The translations under genes and the position numbers were made by a program. The notes under the pieces were generated by a model. That model did not search any database. It was not told where the DNA came from and saw only the letters and a program-made list of their open reading frames with translations. From contig JADJQF010000033.1 of NCBI GenBank assembly GCA_016712885.1, forward strand, positions 496,001 to 560,000: a stretch of 64,000 bases of DNA. Direction: 5' to 3'. The DNA is from Candidatus Flexicrinis proximus. GTDB lineage: Bacteria > Chloroflexota > Anaerolineae > Aggregatilineales > Phototrophicaceae. Positions 54,217 through 63,084 of this stretch are shown here, one piece after another; the stretch's first letter is position 1, and each line of letters begins with the position of its first letter.

Positions 54217-54314
54217 CACGCCGCGTCGCTTGAACGAAGTTGGTATATACTGACTTCGATACCGTTTTGCTGCTGGTATCAGGATGGTCATTGAATCGAA
54301 TGTAGGGAGGGGAC

Positions 54315-55541
54315 ATGCCAAACCGGCTAAAGATCTTTCTTGTTGTCACAATACTACTGATGATTTTGAGCGTGGCAGCAGCTCAGGCGGAACGTGTGCT
54401 CGGCCAGCCGGATTTTACGAGTAATGCTGTCGGACACGGCCCCGAGGGCCTGAGCTTCCCTCTTGGCATCGCGGTAGACAGCGCAGGCGGCATATATGTC
54501 GCGGATCGCAATAACCACAGGACGCTTTACTATGCGCCCGACGGGGATGCGGTGGCGGATCGCGTCTACGGCCAGCACGGAAACTTCAATTCCTATATCG
54601 TTAACTTCGATGGCCTGGGTGGGTCCGGATCACCGTCGGCCGATACACTGGCGAACCCTACTTATGTTGCGCTGGATAGTCAGGGTGGCCTATACGTCGC
54701 CGACCGTGACAACCACCGGGTTCTGTACTATGCGCCGGGCGATACGACCGCCGACCGCGTCTACGGTCAGTTCGGCAGTTTCACGCTTAACGTCGTCAAT
54801 GCCGATGGCACAATGCTGATCAGTGGCGTGGGCACGCCCGATGCGAACAACTTGGGCGTATATGCCCTGACGATTGCGCTCGACGCCAGCGACGGCCTGT
54901 ATATCTCGGATTCAAGCAACCACCGCGTGCTTTATTACGCGCCGGACGGCGACACCACTGCCGATCGGGTTTACGGGCAGTTCGACAGCTTCAACAGCGC
55001 CGTCAAGAACAACGACGGGACGGGCCGTCCAGGCGCGCCTGGCGCCAGTTCGCTAAACTTCCCGCGCGGGATCGCCTTCGATGCCAGCGGCGGCATATTC
55101 GTTGCCGACCGCGACAATAACCGTATCCTTTATTTCAATCCGGACGGTGATACGGTGGCCGACCGTGTTTACGGACAGTACGGCAGCCTTACGTCGGCCG
55201 TCGCGAACAATAACGGCAGCGGGATGTCTGGCGCGCCTTCGGCTGAGAGCCTGGCCAGCCCGCGCGCCCTGGCGATCGATGAGACGGGCGGATTATGGGC
55301 GATCGATTCGCTCAACAGCCGGATGTTGTACTTTGCTGCAGACGGCGACACCGTGGCCGACAAAGTGTTGGGACAGTTCGGCAGCTTCACAACCGGCGTC
55401 GCCAACAATGATGGAAATGGCGCGTCCGGCACTCCGGGTGCAGGCAATCTGAACGGTGCGCAGGCATTCGCCCTTGCCGGCGGTCGTCTATACATCAGTG
55501 ACACGGGAAATAACCGCATTTTAGTCGTGCCGGTGCCCTGA
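54315..55541 (+). CDS. Secreted NHL-repeat beta-propeller protein
   Basis: A 408-residue protein with a signal peptide (KIFLVVTILLMILSVAAAQA, ending near 24). The rest is six NHL-type repeats of about 60 residues, each with a variant of GGLYVADRDNHRVLYYAPDG, followed by ADRVYGQxGSF and NNDGxGxxGxP. High internal similarity means recent expansion or selection for uniform blades. NHL propellers bind proteins, RNA or carbohydrates; here an extracellular role is likely. The gene sits in the insert between two copies of the glycosidase 3' end and ends seven bases before the intact copy's stop. Confidence 0.87.
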   Translation: MPNRLKIFLVVTILLMILSVAAAQAERVLGQPDFTSNAVGHGPEGLSFPLGIAVDSAGGIYVADRNNHRTLYYAPDGDAVADRVYGQHGNFNSYIVNFDGLGGSGSPSADTLANPTYVALDSQGGLYVADRDNHRVLYYAPGDTTADRVYGQFGSFTLNVVNADGTMLISGVGTPDANNLGVYALTIALDASDGLYISDSSNHRVLYYAPDGDTTADRVYGQFDSFNSAVKNNDGTGRPGAPGASSLNFPRGIAFDASGGIFVADRDNNRILYFNPDGDTVADRVYGQYGSLTSAVANNNGSGMSGAPSAESLASPRALAIDETGGLWAIDSLNSRMLYFAADGDTVADKVLGQFGSFTTGVANNDGNGASGTPGAGNLNGAQAFALAGGRLYISDTGNNRILVVPVP

Positions 55542-55547
55542 TCGAAG

Positions 55548-57650
55548 TTACTCCACCCGCGTGACCGCCTGCGGTGCCAGCTCGACGCGCGTCGTCCAGT
55601 TCCCGGCCAGGTCCTGTGCCCAGATGTCGAACTCGTACAGGCTCCCGGCCACGCCGCTGTAGCTCGCGCTCGTCTCTGCCGTCTCCATCCACGGCTGCCA
55701 CTCACCTTTGTCAACCCGCACCCAGACCAGATATGACTCGATCCCGCTGTCGTCCTGTCCGCGCCAGGAAACATTGAAGGTCGCCGGGCTGGTCAGCGGC
55801 AGCGGATTCACGAACGCCAGCGGCGCCTGCGTGTCGCGTGCGGGGTCAACTGTTGGCCGCGGCGCGATCACTACCGTGGCCAGGGTGGGCGTTGGAAGGA
55901 TGGACGGTAGGGCTGCGACGCGCCCTGTCGCAAGCAGGTCGCGCCGCAGCGCCAGCGGCGTCAGCACCCCGCCAACCTGCTCGATCAGGATCACCGGCGG
56001 CCCGCCGATCGCCGAGTCGGCGCCGGGCTGCAATTCGGGATAACCGTCGGCCACTGCCGGCGGCAGCACGATACGGTACTGGCCGTTTTCATCGGGCGCG
56101 ATCAGGTCGTCTCCGTCGAGCATAATCATCTGCGCGCCGTCGCCTGTGGCATTCAGCGCGACGGTCGTGGCATCAGTCGTCCGGTTCCAAAGTACGCTGA
56201 TCCGCCGGCCATCGTCCGTAGTGAAGGCGCTGGTGAACACGCCGTTGGGCTTCTGTGTGCTCACCTGTTCGGCTGTCAGCGCGTCCATCTGTGCAGGCGA
56301 AAATGGCACGTTGAACACCTGCGCCAGCAGGCTGTAAGCGTTGGCCGCCGGTCGCGGTGTTCCGGGCTGCGGGTGCTGCGAAAAGCATACCGACGTGCTC
56401 ATATTCCGGAACAACCCGTGCGCGTCTCCGCTGCACAGCTGTCCTTCCGTACATAGATTCCCGTTGTGCGGCGGAAAGTTCGTGCCGGGGGGCTGGTCGC
56501 CGCAGTCGTCGTACAGTTGGTGGAAGATCAGGACATCGGCGCCTTCCAGCCAGGCATATACCGCGCTCTGCACGATATACCACGCCTGCTGGAGCTGCGT
56601 GGCACGCCGCAGGCGCTTCGCCGGATCGGCCTCCCAGGTTGGGCCGGGATAATCGTCCCAAACCGGGACGCCGTTCTCCGTCACCCAGATCTCTTTGTCG
56701 ATCCCGTAAGCGATCAGCGTCTGCTTGACGTTCAGCACCAGCCAGCCTGTTCGCCATGGGTCGGAGTAGGCGTGGATCGCCACGGCATCCATGTACCAGT
56801 TGTACGTTTCGCGCTGCGCATCGTTTTCAAACAGCGCCAACACCCGCGCCAGCCAGTTATCGGAGGTGCCGAACAGCAGCCCGGCAAACATGATCTTTGC
56901 CTCCGGGTCGGCCATCTTGCCTGACAGGTACGCCACCTTGAGCAGCCGCGCATAATCGCCGATAGAGGCGGACCAGAACATCGGCACGTCCGGCTCGTTC
57001 CAGATTTCCCATACGCGGATTCCTTCTCCTGGCGGAAGGGTGCCGGCCGCGCTGGCCGCGCCGTCCGGCTTGTAGCGATTGATCGCCTCATAGACAAACC
57101 GCGCCCACACGTTGTCGGGATTGATCTGTTTGTCCGGGCCGGGGATATCCGTGCCGTCGGCGAAAACCGGCGCGTTCAGGCCACTGATACGGTCGCCATC
57201 CTGATAGAAGAACGGGCGGCCGAGCAGGATGGCGTTGATTTGCAGGTCGTACAGCAGATCGTCCGCGATCTGCCGGTCGTATGCGCCCCAGTTGAACGTA
57301 TTCGGCGCGCCTTCGATGCGGTCCCAGTAAATTGGGAAACGGTTCCACCCCGCGCCAAGCGAGAGCGCCGTCCTGTATCGCTCTGCCGAAGTCCCGCCTT
57401 CTGGCGCGCTGATGTGGGCCAGCCCCAGCCGCGGGTTACTTAGGAAGCCGTCGTTGAACGGGCCGGCACTCGCTGGGGTAGTCGGCACGGCAGGCTGTGC
57501 ATACCCGCCGCTGGCCACCGCCATCAGCAGCACCAGGCTGATCAGGACGCGAAGCTGCCGGCAGCCATATCGCCGCTGCGTAGTATGCGAACCCGCTGCG
57601 GGTCTCAGTTCGGCCTGCGCCAGGGAGGGAGTAGGGTGTGTCGGTCTCAT
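55548..57650 (-). CDS. Secreted glycoside hydrolase-like protein (clan A TIM barrel) with C-terminal Ig-like domain
   Basis: A 700-residue secreted protein. A hydrophobic segment at about 34-50 (VLISLVLLMAVASGGYA) is the signal peptide or anchor, preceded by a long N-region. The TIM barrel (about 70-440) has acid/base E219 in WEIWNEPD and a probable nucleophile E325 in WVTENGVPVW, as in GH39/GH5-type enzymes. A beta-sandwich (about 445-560) and a Pro linker lead to an Ig/Fn3-like domain at 625-695 (ATFNVSWRGQDDSGIES, YEFDIWAQDLAGNW). It probably cuts plant- or microbe-derived glycans. The upstream gene ends seven bases before its start. Confidence 0.85.
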   Translation of the reverse strand: MRPTHPTPSLAQAELRPAAGSHTTQRRYGCRQLRVLISLVLLMAVASGGYAQPAVPTTPASAGPFNDGFLSNPRLGLAHISAPEGGTSAERYRTALSLGAGWNRFPIYWDRIEGAPNTFNWGAYDRQIADDLLYDLQINAILLGRPFFYQDGDRISGLNAPVFADGTDIPGPDKQINPDNVWARFVYEAINRYKPDGAASAAGTLPPGEGIRVWEIWNEPDVPMFWSASIGDYARLLKVAYLSGKMADPEAKIMFAGLLFGTSDNWLARVLALFENDAQRETYNWYMDAVAIHAYSDPWRTGWLVLNVKQTLIAYGIDKEIWVTENGVPVWDDYPGPTWEADPAKRLRRATQLQQAWYIVQSAVYAWLEGADVLIFHQLYDDCGDQPPGTNFPPHNGNLCTEGQLCSGDAHGLFRNMSTSVCFSQHPQPGTPRPAANAYSLLAQVFNVPFSPAQMDALTAEQVSTQKPNGVFTSAFTTDDGRRISVLWNRTTDATTVALNATGDGAQMIMLDGDDLIAPDENGQYRIVLPPAVADGYPELQPGADSAIGGPPVILIEQVGGVLTPLALRRDLLATGRVAALPSILPTPTLATVVIAPRPTVDPARDTQAPLAFVNPLPLTSPATFNVSWRGQDDSGIESYLVWVRVDKGEWQPWMETAETSASYSGVAGSLYEFDIWAQDLAGNWTTRVELAPQAVTRVE

Positions 57651-57656
57651 GTGTCC

Positions 57657-58070
57657 TTACATTGTCCGTATGACCGCGTCGACCATCCAGCACCCGGAGT
57701 ATTCTCCCTCGGCTTGGCGCGACAAAATCCAGCGAAACACCCCGCGCGCCCGTCCCCCCCGATATACCCACGCCTGCTGCCACACCTGCTCGCCGCTGAA
57801 CGTGGCACGAACGGCGCCGAGTTCGGCTTTTTCGAACCCGATCAGCGGGGCATACAAGGGCGACTTCACCACCTGTATGAAGTCGTCGATCGTTCCGAAC
57901 GCTTCGCGGTTCTTGGGTGAAGCAAAGCGGTAGGCGATCCGTATTCCTCCATCCCCCGGCACCAGATCGTTATTCTGAAGCGCGTCCAGCTGCAGGCCGA
58001 CAACATCCTGCGCCAGATACAGCGGGTCGGGATATGGGTCAAATACAGAGTTGGGTCGCGCGCGATCCAT
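57657..58070 (-). CDS. DUF4864-like protein
   Basis: About 137 residues from ATG 58070; the start is uncertain because no ribosome site is clear and the frame is open further upstream. The order of conserved segments (QLDALQNNDLVPG, IAYRFASPKNREAFGTIDDFIQVVKS, YAPLIGFEKAEL, RGVFRWILSRQAEGEYSGCWMVD) fits the DUF4864 family, an NTF2-like fold of unknown function. The stop lies seven bases before the glycosidase start, so the two genes may be co-transcribed. The upstream half of the open frame overlaps the opposite-strand PPC gene and is not coding. Confidence 0.7.
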   Translation of the reverse strand: MDRARPNSVFDPYPDPLYLAQDVVGLQLDALQNNDLVPGDGGIRIAYRFASPKNREAFGTIDDFIQVVKSPLYAPLIGFEKAELGAVRATFSGEQVWQQAWVYRGGRARGVFRWILSRQAEGEYSGCWMVDAVIRTM

Positions 58071-58268
58071 AAAGTGCCATGTCTGAGACGTGAGCGCAAT
58101 TATATCAGGCGCAGTCCGATTCGGCGGCACGAGAACGCTGCAGGCCAAAACCTCAATCTGTGACAATTTGATGACATCTGCAATCTTCGTTACGCCAGAA
58201 ACCCGAATTTCCACTATCATGGTCAGGAAGGCACTTTTATGCCTCACTTCACTCACCAGGAGCAGATC

Positions 58269-59132
58269 ATGACTTCGCACCGCCGCAAATTGTCTGTCGC
58301 CGTCTTGTTGTCCCTTCTCTTGATCGCAGCACTGCCGTGGTCGGCTAGTGCCCAGTCCGACACCGAAGACCCCGCCGATCCTGACTTCTTGTTGTCGATC
58401 CTGGAAGATGGTGAATCGATCGAGAGCGTTTTTGAAGACACCGTGACTGCTGAATTGTTCGCTTTCTACGGGACGGCTGGCGATGAAGTCTCCATCACGA
58501 TGATCCAGGCTGACGACAGCGACCTCGATCCGTATCTTGTCGTTCTCGGCTCCGCCGGCCAGCTCATCGCCATTGACGACGACAGCGGCGAGACCTCGCT
58601 TTCCGCAGCCATCACCGATCTTGAACTGCCCGTGGATGGCATTTATCTGATCATTGCCTCCAGCTTCGACTACATCAACGCCATTGGCTCGACCGAGCCG
58701 CTTGAGGAAGCGCAGGCCTTCACCATCAGCCTGACCGGCGCAACCATGCCCGGCGAAGAATCCACACAGTACTTTTCGAGCCGCCTTGAACTCGGGGACA
58801 GCCACGAAGGCTATTCCACTGAGGATGAGCCCGTCTACTACTACACCCTCGTCTCGCTCGAAGAAGCAGTGGCCATTGATGTAGCTGTGGCCAGCGACGA
58901 CTTCGATACGCTGGTGATGGTCTTCGGCCCTGGCGGCGGGCGCATCGCCGTCAACGATGACAACGAGCAGGCCGAAGGTACCGATTCCGCTGTCTTTGGT
59001 CTCGAACTCACCGAACCCGGCAAGTATCTCATCTTTGCCACCGACGTCGCATTCCCCAACGTCGGCGACGACGAAGCCGAGCTGGAATATACCGGCGGCG
59101 ACTTCACCATCTCCGTCACGGCCGCCGAGTAG
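58269..59132 (+). CDS. Secreted protein with two PPC-type domains
   Basis: A 287-residue acidic secreted protein from ATG 58269, with AGGAG six bases upstream. Residues 1-29 are a signal peptide (AVLLSLLLIAALPWSASAQ). Two beta-sandwich domains of the bacterial pre-peptidase C-terminal (PPC) type follow (about 45-155 and 165-285), each with a LDPYLVVLG or FDTLVMVFG strand, a DDDSGE or NDDNEQ turn that may bind calcium, and a closing YLIIAS or YLIFAT strand. No peptidase is attached. It is a single gene ended by a strong terminator. Confidence 0.85.
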   Translation: MTSHRRKLSVAVLLSLLLIAALPWSASAQSDTEDPADPDFLLSILEDGESIESVFEDTVTAELFAFYGTAGDEVSITMIQADDSDLDPYLVVLGSAGQLIAIDDDSGETSLSAAITDLELPVDGIYLIIASSFDYINAIGSTEPLEEAQAFTISLTGATMPGEESTQYFSSRLELGDSHEGYSTEDEPVYYYTLVSLEEAVAIDVAVASDDFDTLVMVFGPGGGRIAVNDDNEQAEGTDSAVFGLELTEPGKYLIFATDVAFPNVGDDEAELEYTGGDFTISVTAAE

Positions 59133-59146
59133 GCATCCTTTCGCCG

Positions 59147-59187
59147 AAACGCCCCCGCTGCTTCAAGTTGCCGGGGGCGTTTGATTT
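59147..59187 (+). terminator. Rho-independent terminator of the PPC-domain gene
   Basis: Perfect 11-bp stem AAACGCCCCCG/CGGGGGCGTTT (59147-59157 and 59172-59182), 14-base loop, then GATTTTAT. Confidence 0.88.
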
Positions 59188-59216
59188 TATCGCCATCGTC
59201 CAGTTGCCGGCTTAAG

Positions 59217-59245
59217 TTGGCGATCTCGCCAGATGAGTCTAAAAT
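59217..59245 (+). promoter_or_regulatory. Promoter of the first HEAT-membrane gene
   Basis: TTGGCG (59217-59222), 17-base spacer and TAAAAT (59240-59245), about 32 bases before ATG 59278. Confidence 0.65.
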
Positions 59246-59277
59246 TAAGGGCGAGTCGTTTCGGGAGAAGATGCCAC

Positions 59278-60597
59278 ATGGTTGATCGTCGGTTAATCGC
59301 GCAGCTTGACAGTCTCGAGCCTGATAAGCGCAAAGTCGCCGTGCAGCAGCTTGCGCGCAGCAAAGATATGGACGCGATCCGCTATCTTGAGGCCACCGAG
59401 CGGAGTGACTCGGATTCCAGCGTCCGCGACCTCGCCCGCAAGGCTATCGTCTATATCAAACGCCAGAACGAAGAATCCGGCGCATCAAGTCCGGCCAGCA
59501 CTCCCGCAGAACCACAGGCTCCCGCCGGAAAGTCGCGCTATGCGGCCGGCAGCATCATGGCTGAATACGCCAACCGGCAGCCTGAACCTTACGACGAGCC
59601 GATGGAGCCGCAGGAACCGGTCGAAGCTCCCAAAGCGAAGCCTGTCTCTGTTTCCGAGTCGCGCCAGAGAAACGCCAAGGGCGCCGTCGATATGGCCGGC
59701 CGTGCCGCCTTCAACGAAGACAACGGCCGCGCCGCCAAGTATCTGGTCGAAGCCTTCAAACAGAACCCGAACCTCCAGTTCGATCCTTACGCGGTGGGTC
59801 TTGCGGCCACTGTGACTGGTCTCTATAAGACCGATGCTGTGCAGGCCATTCTGGATGGCTCCGCGCTGGATTTGTTCGACAAGAATGAGCTTCAGGGCAA
59901 GAAGAAGATCGTTGACCCGTCAAAAGAAGCCGACGGAGTCGATGTGCCGCCTGCGGGTTGGGGGACGGCTCTGGTCGATCTGTTCATGTACGGCCTGATC
60001 AACGCTGTGATCGTCGGTGTCACCGTGATCGCGTTGATCCAGGTTATTGTATCGGTGCTGAGCAATGATCCCACGCTCAAGGCGCAGCTTGCCCAAAGTC
60101 AACTAACGCTCGCAACCGTCATCGATCAGGTTGCCGCTTTTGCCATCCTGTCCCTTGTCGTCTATGCGCTGGTCTACGGCCTGATGATGATGGTGGCCCT
60201 GCTGATCCAGTCCTTCCTGATTCATGTTGCCGCCCGCATGGTTCTTGGCGGCGAAGGCACCATGCCGAACCTGATCCACCGTACGGCACTCTTCCTCGGC
60301 TTCATGGCAGCGCTGATCACCATCGTGCAGATCGGCGGGTTCTTCCTGCCCATCGTCTCCGACCCGGCTATCGGCATCGCCATCTGGGCTCTGGGCTTCT
60401 TCTTGTCGGTGTATACGCTGATCGGTTACAGCAGCCGCATCGGCAAAGCCTATGACATGGGAGGCGGCAAAGGCTGCGCTGCGCTGTTCCTGAGTACGGT
60501 TTTGATCGGCCTCGTCAGTTTGGCCTGTGTCGTCGTGCTCACCCAGTCGGGTCTGGTCGTCATCAGCAATCTCCTGAGCCTGACACCTGTGCCCTAG
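59278..60597 (+). CDS. HEAT-like/multispan membrane protein, copy 1
   Basis: A 439-residue protein from ATG 59278 (GGAGAAG upstream). Residues 1-65 form a HEAT-like pair (AVQQLARSKDMDAIRYLEA, RDLARKAIVYIKRQ). A Pro/Glu-rich linker leads to a TPR-like segment (about 130-180) and then about five transmembrane helices in the C-terminal half. The membrane region, with AARMVLGGEGTMPNLIHRTALFLG, resembles the YIP1-type family. It is paralogous to the next gene, which has the same N-terminus (MVDRxLxxQL) and the same order of parts. Function unknown; maybe a membrane organiser with a cytosolic adaptor. Confidence 0.8.
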   Translation: MVDRRLIAQLDSLEPDKRKVAVQQLARSKDMDAIRYLEATERSDSDSSVRDLARKAIVYIKRQNEESGASSPASTPAEPQAPAGKSRYAAGSIMAEYANRQPEPYDEPMEPQEPVEAPKAKPVSVSESRQRNAKGAVDMAGRAAFNEDNGRAAKYLVEAFKQNPNLQFDPYAVGLAATVTGLYKTDAVQAILDGSALDLFDKNELQGKKKIVDPSKEADGVDVPPAGWGTALVDLFMYGLINAVIVGVTVIALIQVIVSVLSNDPTLKAQLAQSQLTLATVIDQVAAFAILSLVVYALVYGLMMMVALLIQSFLIHVAARMVLGGEGTMPNLIHRTALFLGFMAALITIVQIGGFFLPIVSDPAIGIAIWALGFFLSVYTLIGYSSRIGKAYDMGGGKGCAALFLSTVLIGLVSLACVVVLTQSGLVVISNLLSLTPVP

Positions 60598-60687
60598 GTC
60601 AGATGTTCGAATCAACTGACATTTGCCCCAGCACGGTCACTATTGGGGTATCATAGTTACGGATTATGCCGATGAAAGGGCAGTCGG

Positions 60688-62100
60688 ATGGTCGACCGCG
60701 CACTTGTGAGTCAGCTCCAGAGTATGAACGCCGGCCAGCGGCGTGAAGCGATAATGGCACTGGGCCGCACCAAAGATCGTGCCGCCATCCCGCATCTCTC
60801 GCGTGTTGCGGAAACTGACCCGGACGACGAACTTCGCGAATTGGCCCGCAAAGCCGCAATCTACATCGACAAACATGCCCCGGTCGTCAACGTCAAACCG
60901 TTTAAGATGCCCTGGGACGATGAGGAAGAATCGGAGCAGGCAGCTGACTCCGAGCCGATGAGTGCCGCAGCGACAGCCGCCCTGACCGATTACGAACCGC
61001 CAACGCCGGAAGACATCGCCGAAACGCAGGATCTTGAATGGGCGGAACGCTTCATCGAGCGCGCATGGCAGGCACACTACACCAGCGACCGCGAAGGCGC
61101 CGAGATGTATCTGCGCAAAGCGTTCGAACGCGCTCCGGTAATCGCCGAACAGGACAGTGTGCGTGAGGCTGCCGGCAAGATCATGGGGATGAACCCGGAT
61201 CGTGCCGTCAATGCGCTGCTCAAACCGAAGACCATGCGCCGTGGCGGGAAGCCCGACACCCAGAGCATCCGTCCCCCGTCGACGACCCGGACGACCGGCT
61301 CGATCAAGACCACGCCAATCACCCCGACGACCGGCTCGATTAAGACCACGCCGGCCACCCGGACGACCGGTTCGATCAAGACCATGCCGGCCGGTAGGAC
61401 GACGGGATCGATCAGGATCATGCCGCCGGATGAAAGACCTCAAAAAACCGTTGACGAGATTGAAGACGGGTCGATGGGAACTATGTTCTTCGACCTGTTC
61501 ATCTACTTCATCATCGCCTTTGTCATCAACCTGGTCGTCTTGCTTATCTTCCAGCGCCTTCTGCTGGAACAGCTAAACTCCACGACCTTTGCGCCGGATA
61601 ACTATACTGCGACCTACTCGCGGGATCTGCTCCTGTATGTCAACGAGGGTGGCATCCAGGGGATCGCGGTATCGTCCGCGCTCTCGGCCCTGCTGACTAT
61701 CCTGCAAACCCTATTCTATTGGTTCATCACCCATGTCGTCGCGACAACGCTCTTGGGCGGCAATTCAACCTTCCCGCGCCTGATCCGCAAAACCTATTTG
61801 TACTTTGCACTCTCGACACCGGTCTTGGTCGCCCTGCTGGTCGTTGGCGTCTTCCTCGCGGCGCTCCTGGATGATCCGACAGTACTACAGACTGCGCTGG
61901 CGATTGCGATCTTGGGCAGCGTCTTCCTGCTCGCCTGGCGCATCGGGGTTGCCTATCGCTTCGATTTCGCGCGGGGCTGCTTCACCATGATCCTGACCTC
62001 GATTGCGTTAGCGTGCTGTGCCGTCACCGTCGTCATCGCCCTGATCGCAGCGGGTGTCGGGCCGTTCGCGGCTATTGCCGACCAGCTTGCCCGCCGTTAA
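60688..62100 (+). CDS. HEAT-like/multispan membrane protein, copy 2, with 12-residue tandem repeats
   Basis: A 470-residue paralogue of the preceding gene. HEAT-like pair at 1-60 (AIMALGRTKDRAAIPHLSRV), acidic linker, TPR-like helices at 115-180, then four 12-residue repeats beginning TTGSIKTTP or a variant (residues 202-249, DNA 61291-61434), and about five membrane helices from 262 on, again with a TLLGGNSTFPRLIRKTYLYF block of YIP1 type. It starts at ATG 60688, 90 bases after copy 1. The repeats are absent from copy 1, so they expanded after duplication. Confidence 0.82.
   Translation: MVDRALVSQLQSMNAGQRREAIMALGRTKDRAAIPHLSRVAETDPDDELRELARKAAIYIDKHAPVVNVKPFKMPWDDEEESEQAADSEPMSAAATAALTDYEPPTPEDIAETQDLEWAERFIERAWQAHYTSDREGAEMYLRKAFERAPVIAEQDSVREAAGKIMGMNPDRAVNALLKPKTMRRGGKPDTQSIRPPSTTRTTGSIKTTPITPTTGSIKTTPATRTTGSIKTMPAGRTTGSIRIMPPDERPQKTVDEIEDGSMGTMFFDLFIYFIIAFVINLVVLLIFQRLLLEQLNSTTFAPDNYTATYSRDLLLYVNEGGIQGIAVSSALSALLTILQTLFYWFITHVVATTLLGGNSTFPRLIRKTYLYFALSTPVLVALLVVGVFLAALLDDPTVLQTALAIAILGSVFLLAWRIGVAYRFDFARGCFTMILTSIALACCAVTVVIALIAAGVGPFAAIADQLARR
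61291..61434 (+). repeat. 36-bp tandem repeats inside the second HEAT-membrane gene
   Basis: Four in-frame copies of a 36-base unit coding TTGSIKTTP plus three residues. The last copy is the most diverged (TTGSIRIMP). Copy-number variation between strains is likely. Confidence 0.85.
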
Positions 62101-62123
62101 TGCCTGTTAGGCACTCGCATCTG

Positions 62124-62153
62124 CGAAAAGACCGCGCCGGCGCGGTCTTTTCG
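62124..62153. terminator. Bidirectional terminator
   Basis: A 30-base perfect palindrome with arms CGAAAAGACCGCGCC and its complement, A-rich on one side and T-rich on the other. It follows the plus-strand HEAT-membrane gene and also faces the minus-strand SDR gene. Confidence 0.88.
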
Positions 62154-62184
62154 TAATGAGGGTGTTGAGAGGGTGACAACCCTT

Positions 62185-62213
62185 TCGCGGAGGCGTGGAG
62201 GCAGCGCCTCCAC
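62185..62213 (-). repeat. REP-like palindromic element, copy 2
   Basis: On the minus strand GTGGAGGC/GCCTCCAC with a three-base loop, then GCCTCCGCGA. It is the inverted counterpart of the element at 49623-49651 and lies between a terminator and the SDR stop. Confidence 0.75.
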
Positions 62214-62229
62214 ACCACGAAATCCATCG

Positions 62230-63084
62230 TCAACCTGTGGGCAAACCTGCCAGTTCGGCGCTCACCCGCCACAACCGCTCTTGAGACTCCACCGCCACGG
62301 CCTGCTTGGAAGGCGGGGTTACCTTGCTGGTGTCCCAATACGCGCCGCTGATTTGCCCGCCTTCCGCCGATGAGGCCACATGGATGCTAGTCTCTGCGCC
62401 CTTTTCGGGCGTGCGGCCAAATACCCGGCTGAACAACGTCACGCCCCTGCCCACAATACCGCCGTTGTTTGCGCCGAAACCGGTATGTACCAGTCCCGGA
62501 TGCACGGCGTTGACCGTTACCTTTGACGAGTCGACCCGCCGCGCCAGCGCCAGCGTGAACAGCACATTCATCAGCTTCGACTCGCTGTACCGCCTGAAGC
62601 CGGAGTAAGTTCCCCGTTCGCACTGGAGGTTCTCGAAGTTGACGCCGCTGGTTAGGAAGTGCGCGCCAGACGAAACGTTGATGATTCGCGCCGGCGTGCT
62701 CGCTGTCAGTTTGTCCAGCAGCAGCCGCGTGAGCAGGTAATAGCTCATGTGGTTCAGCGCAAAGGTATATTCCAGACCCTCTTCTGTAAACTCGCGCCGC
62801 TGGAAAACACCTCCTGCGTTGTTGATCAGGACGTCGAGCCGGTCATACTGCGCACTAAATTCTGCCGCGATGCGGCGCGTCTCGCGCATCAGCGACAAAT
62901 CGCCCAACAGGCTGGTGATATTCGGGTTTCCGCTGGTGCGCTTCAGGTCTTCGAGGGCGGAAGCCGTCTTGGCCGGGTTGCGCCCGGTGATAACGACGCG
63001 TGCGCCCAGCCGGGCCAGTTCGCGCGCTGTTTCCAGGCCAATTCCGTTGGTGCCGCCGGTGATTAGGACTGTCTTGCCGTGCAT
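62230..63084 (-). CDS. Short-chain dehydrogenase/reductase (retinol-dehydrogenase-like)
   Basis: A 284-residue classical SDR. The cofactor motif is TGGTNGIG (9-16), R35 suggests NADP preference, NNAG (88-91) is intact, and the catalytic triad is S139, Y166 and K170 in YSESK. The sequence NVSSGAH and the block NAVHPGLVHTGFG are typical of the retinol dehydrogenase/WW-oxidoreductase-like group. The substrate is unknown. Its start overlaps the end of the upstream SGNH gene by 22 bases, which suggests coupled translation. Confidence 0.92.
   Translation of the reverse strand: MHGKTVLITGGTNGIGLETARELARLGARVVITGRNPAKTASALEDLKRTSGNPNITSLLGDLSLMRETRRIAAEFSAQYDRLDVLINNAGGVFQRREFTEEGLEYTFALNHMSYYLLTRLLLDKLTASTPARIINVSSGAHFLTSGVNFENLQCERGTYSGFRRYSESKLMNVLFTLALARRVDSSKVTVNAVHPGLVHTGFGANNGGIVGRGVTLFSRVFGRTPEKGAETSIHVASSAEGGQISGAYWDTSKVTPPSKQAVAVESQERLWRVSAELAGLPTG

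Noticed and set aside
58071..58805. Upstream extension of the DUF4864-like gene to 58805
   Set aside because: This part is antisense to the signal peptide and first PPC domain of the plus-strand gene and has no family pattern.
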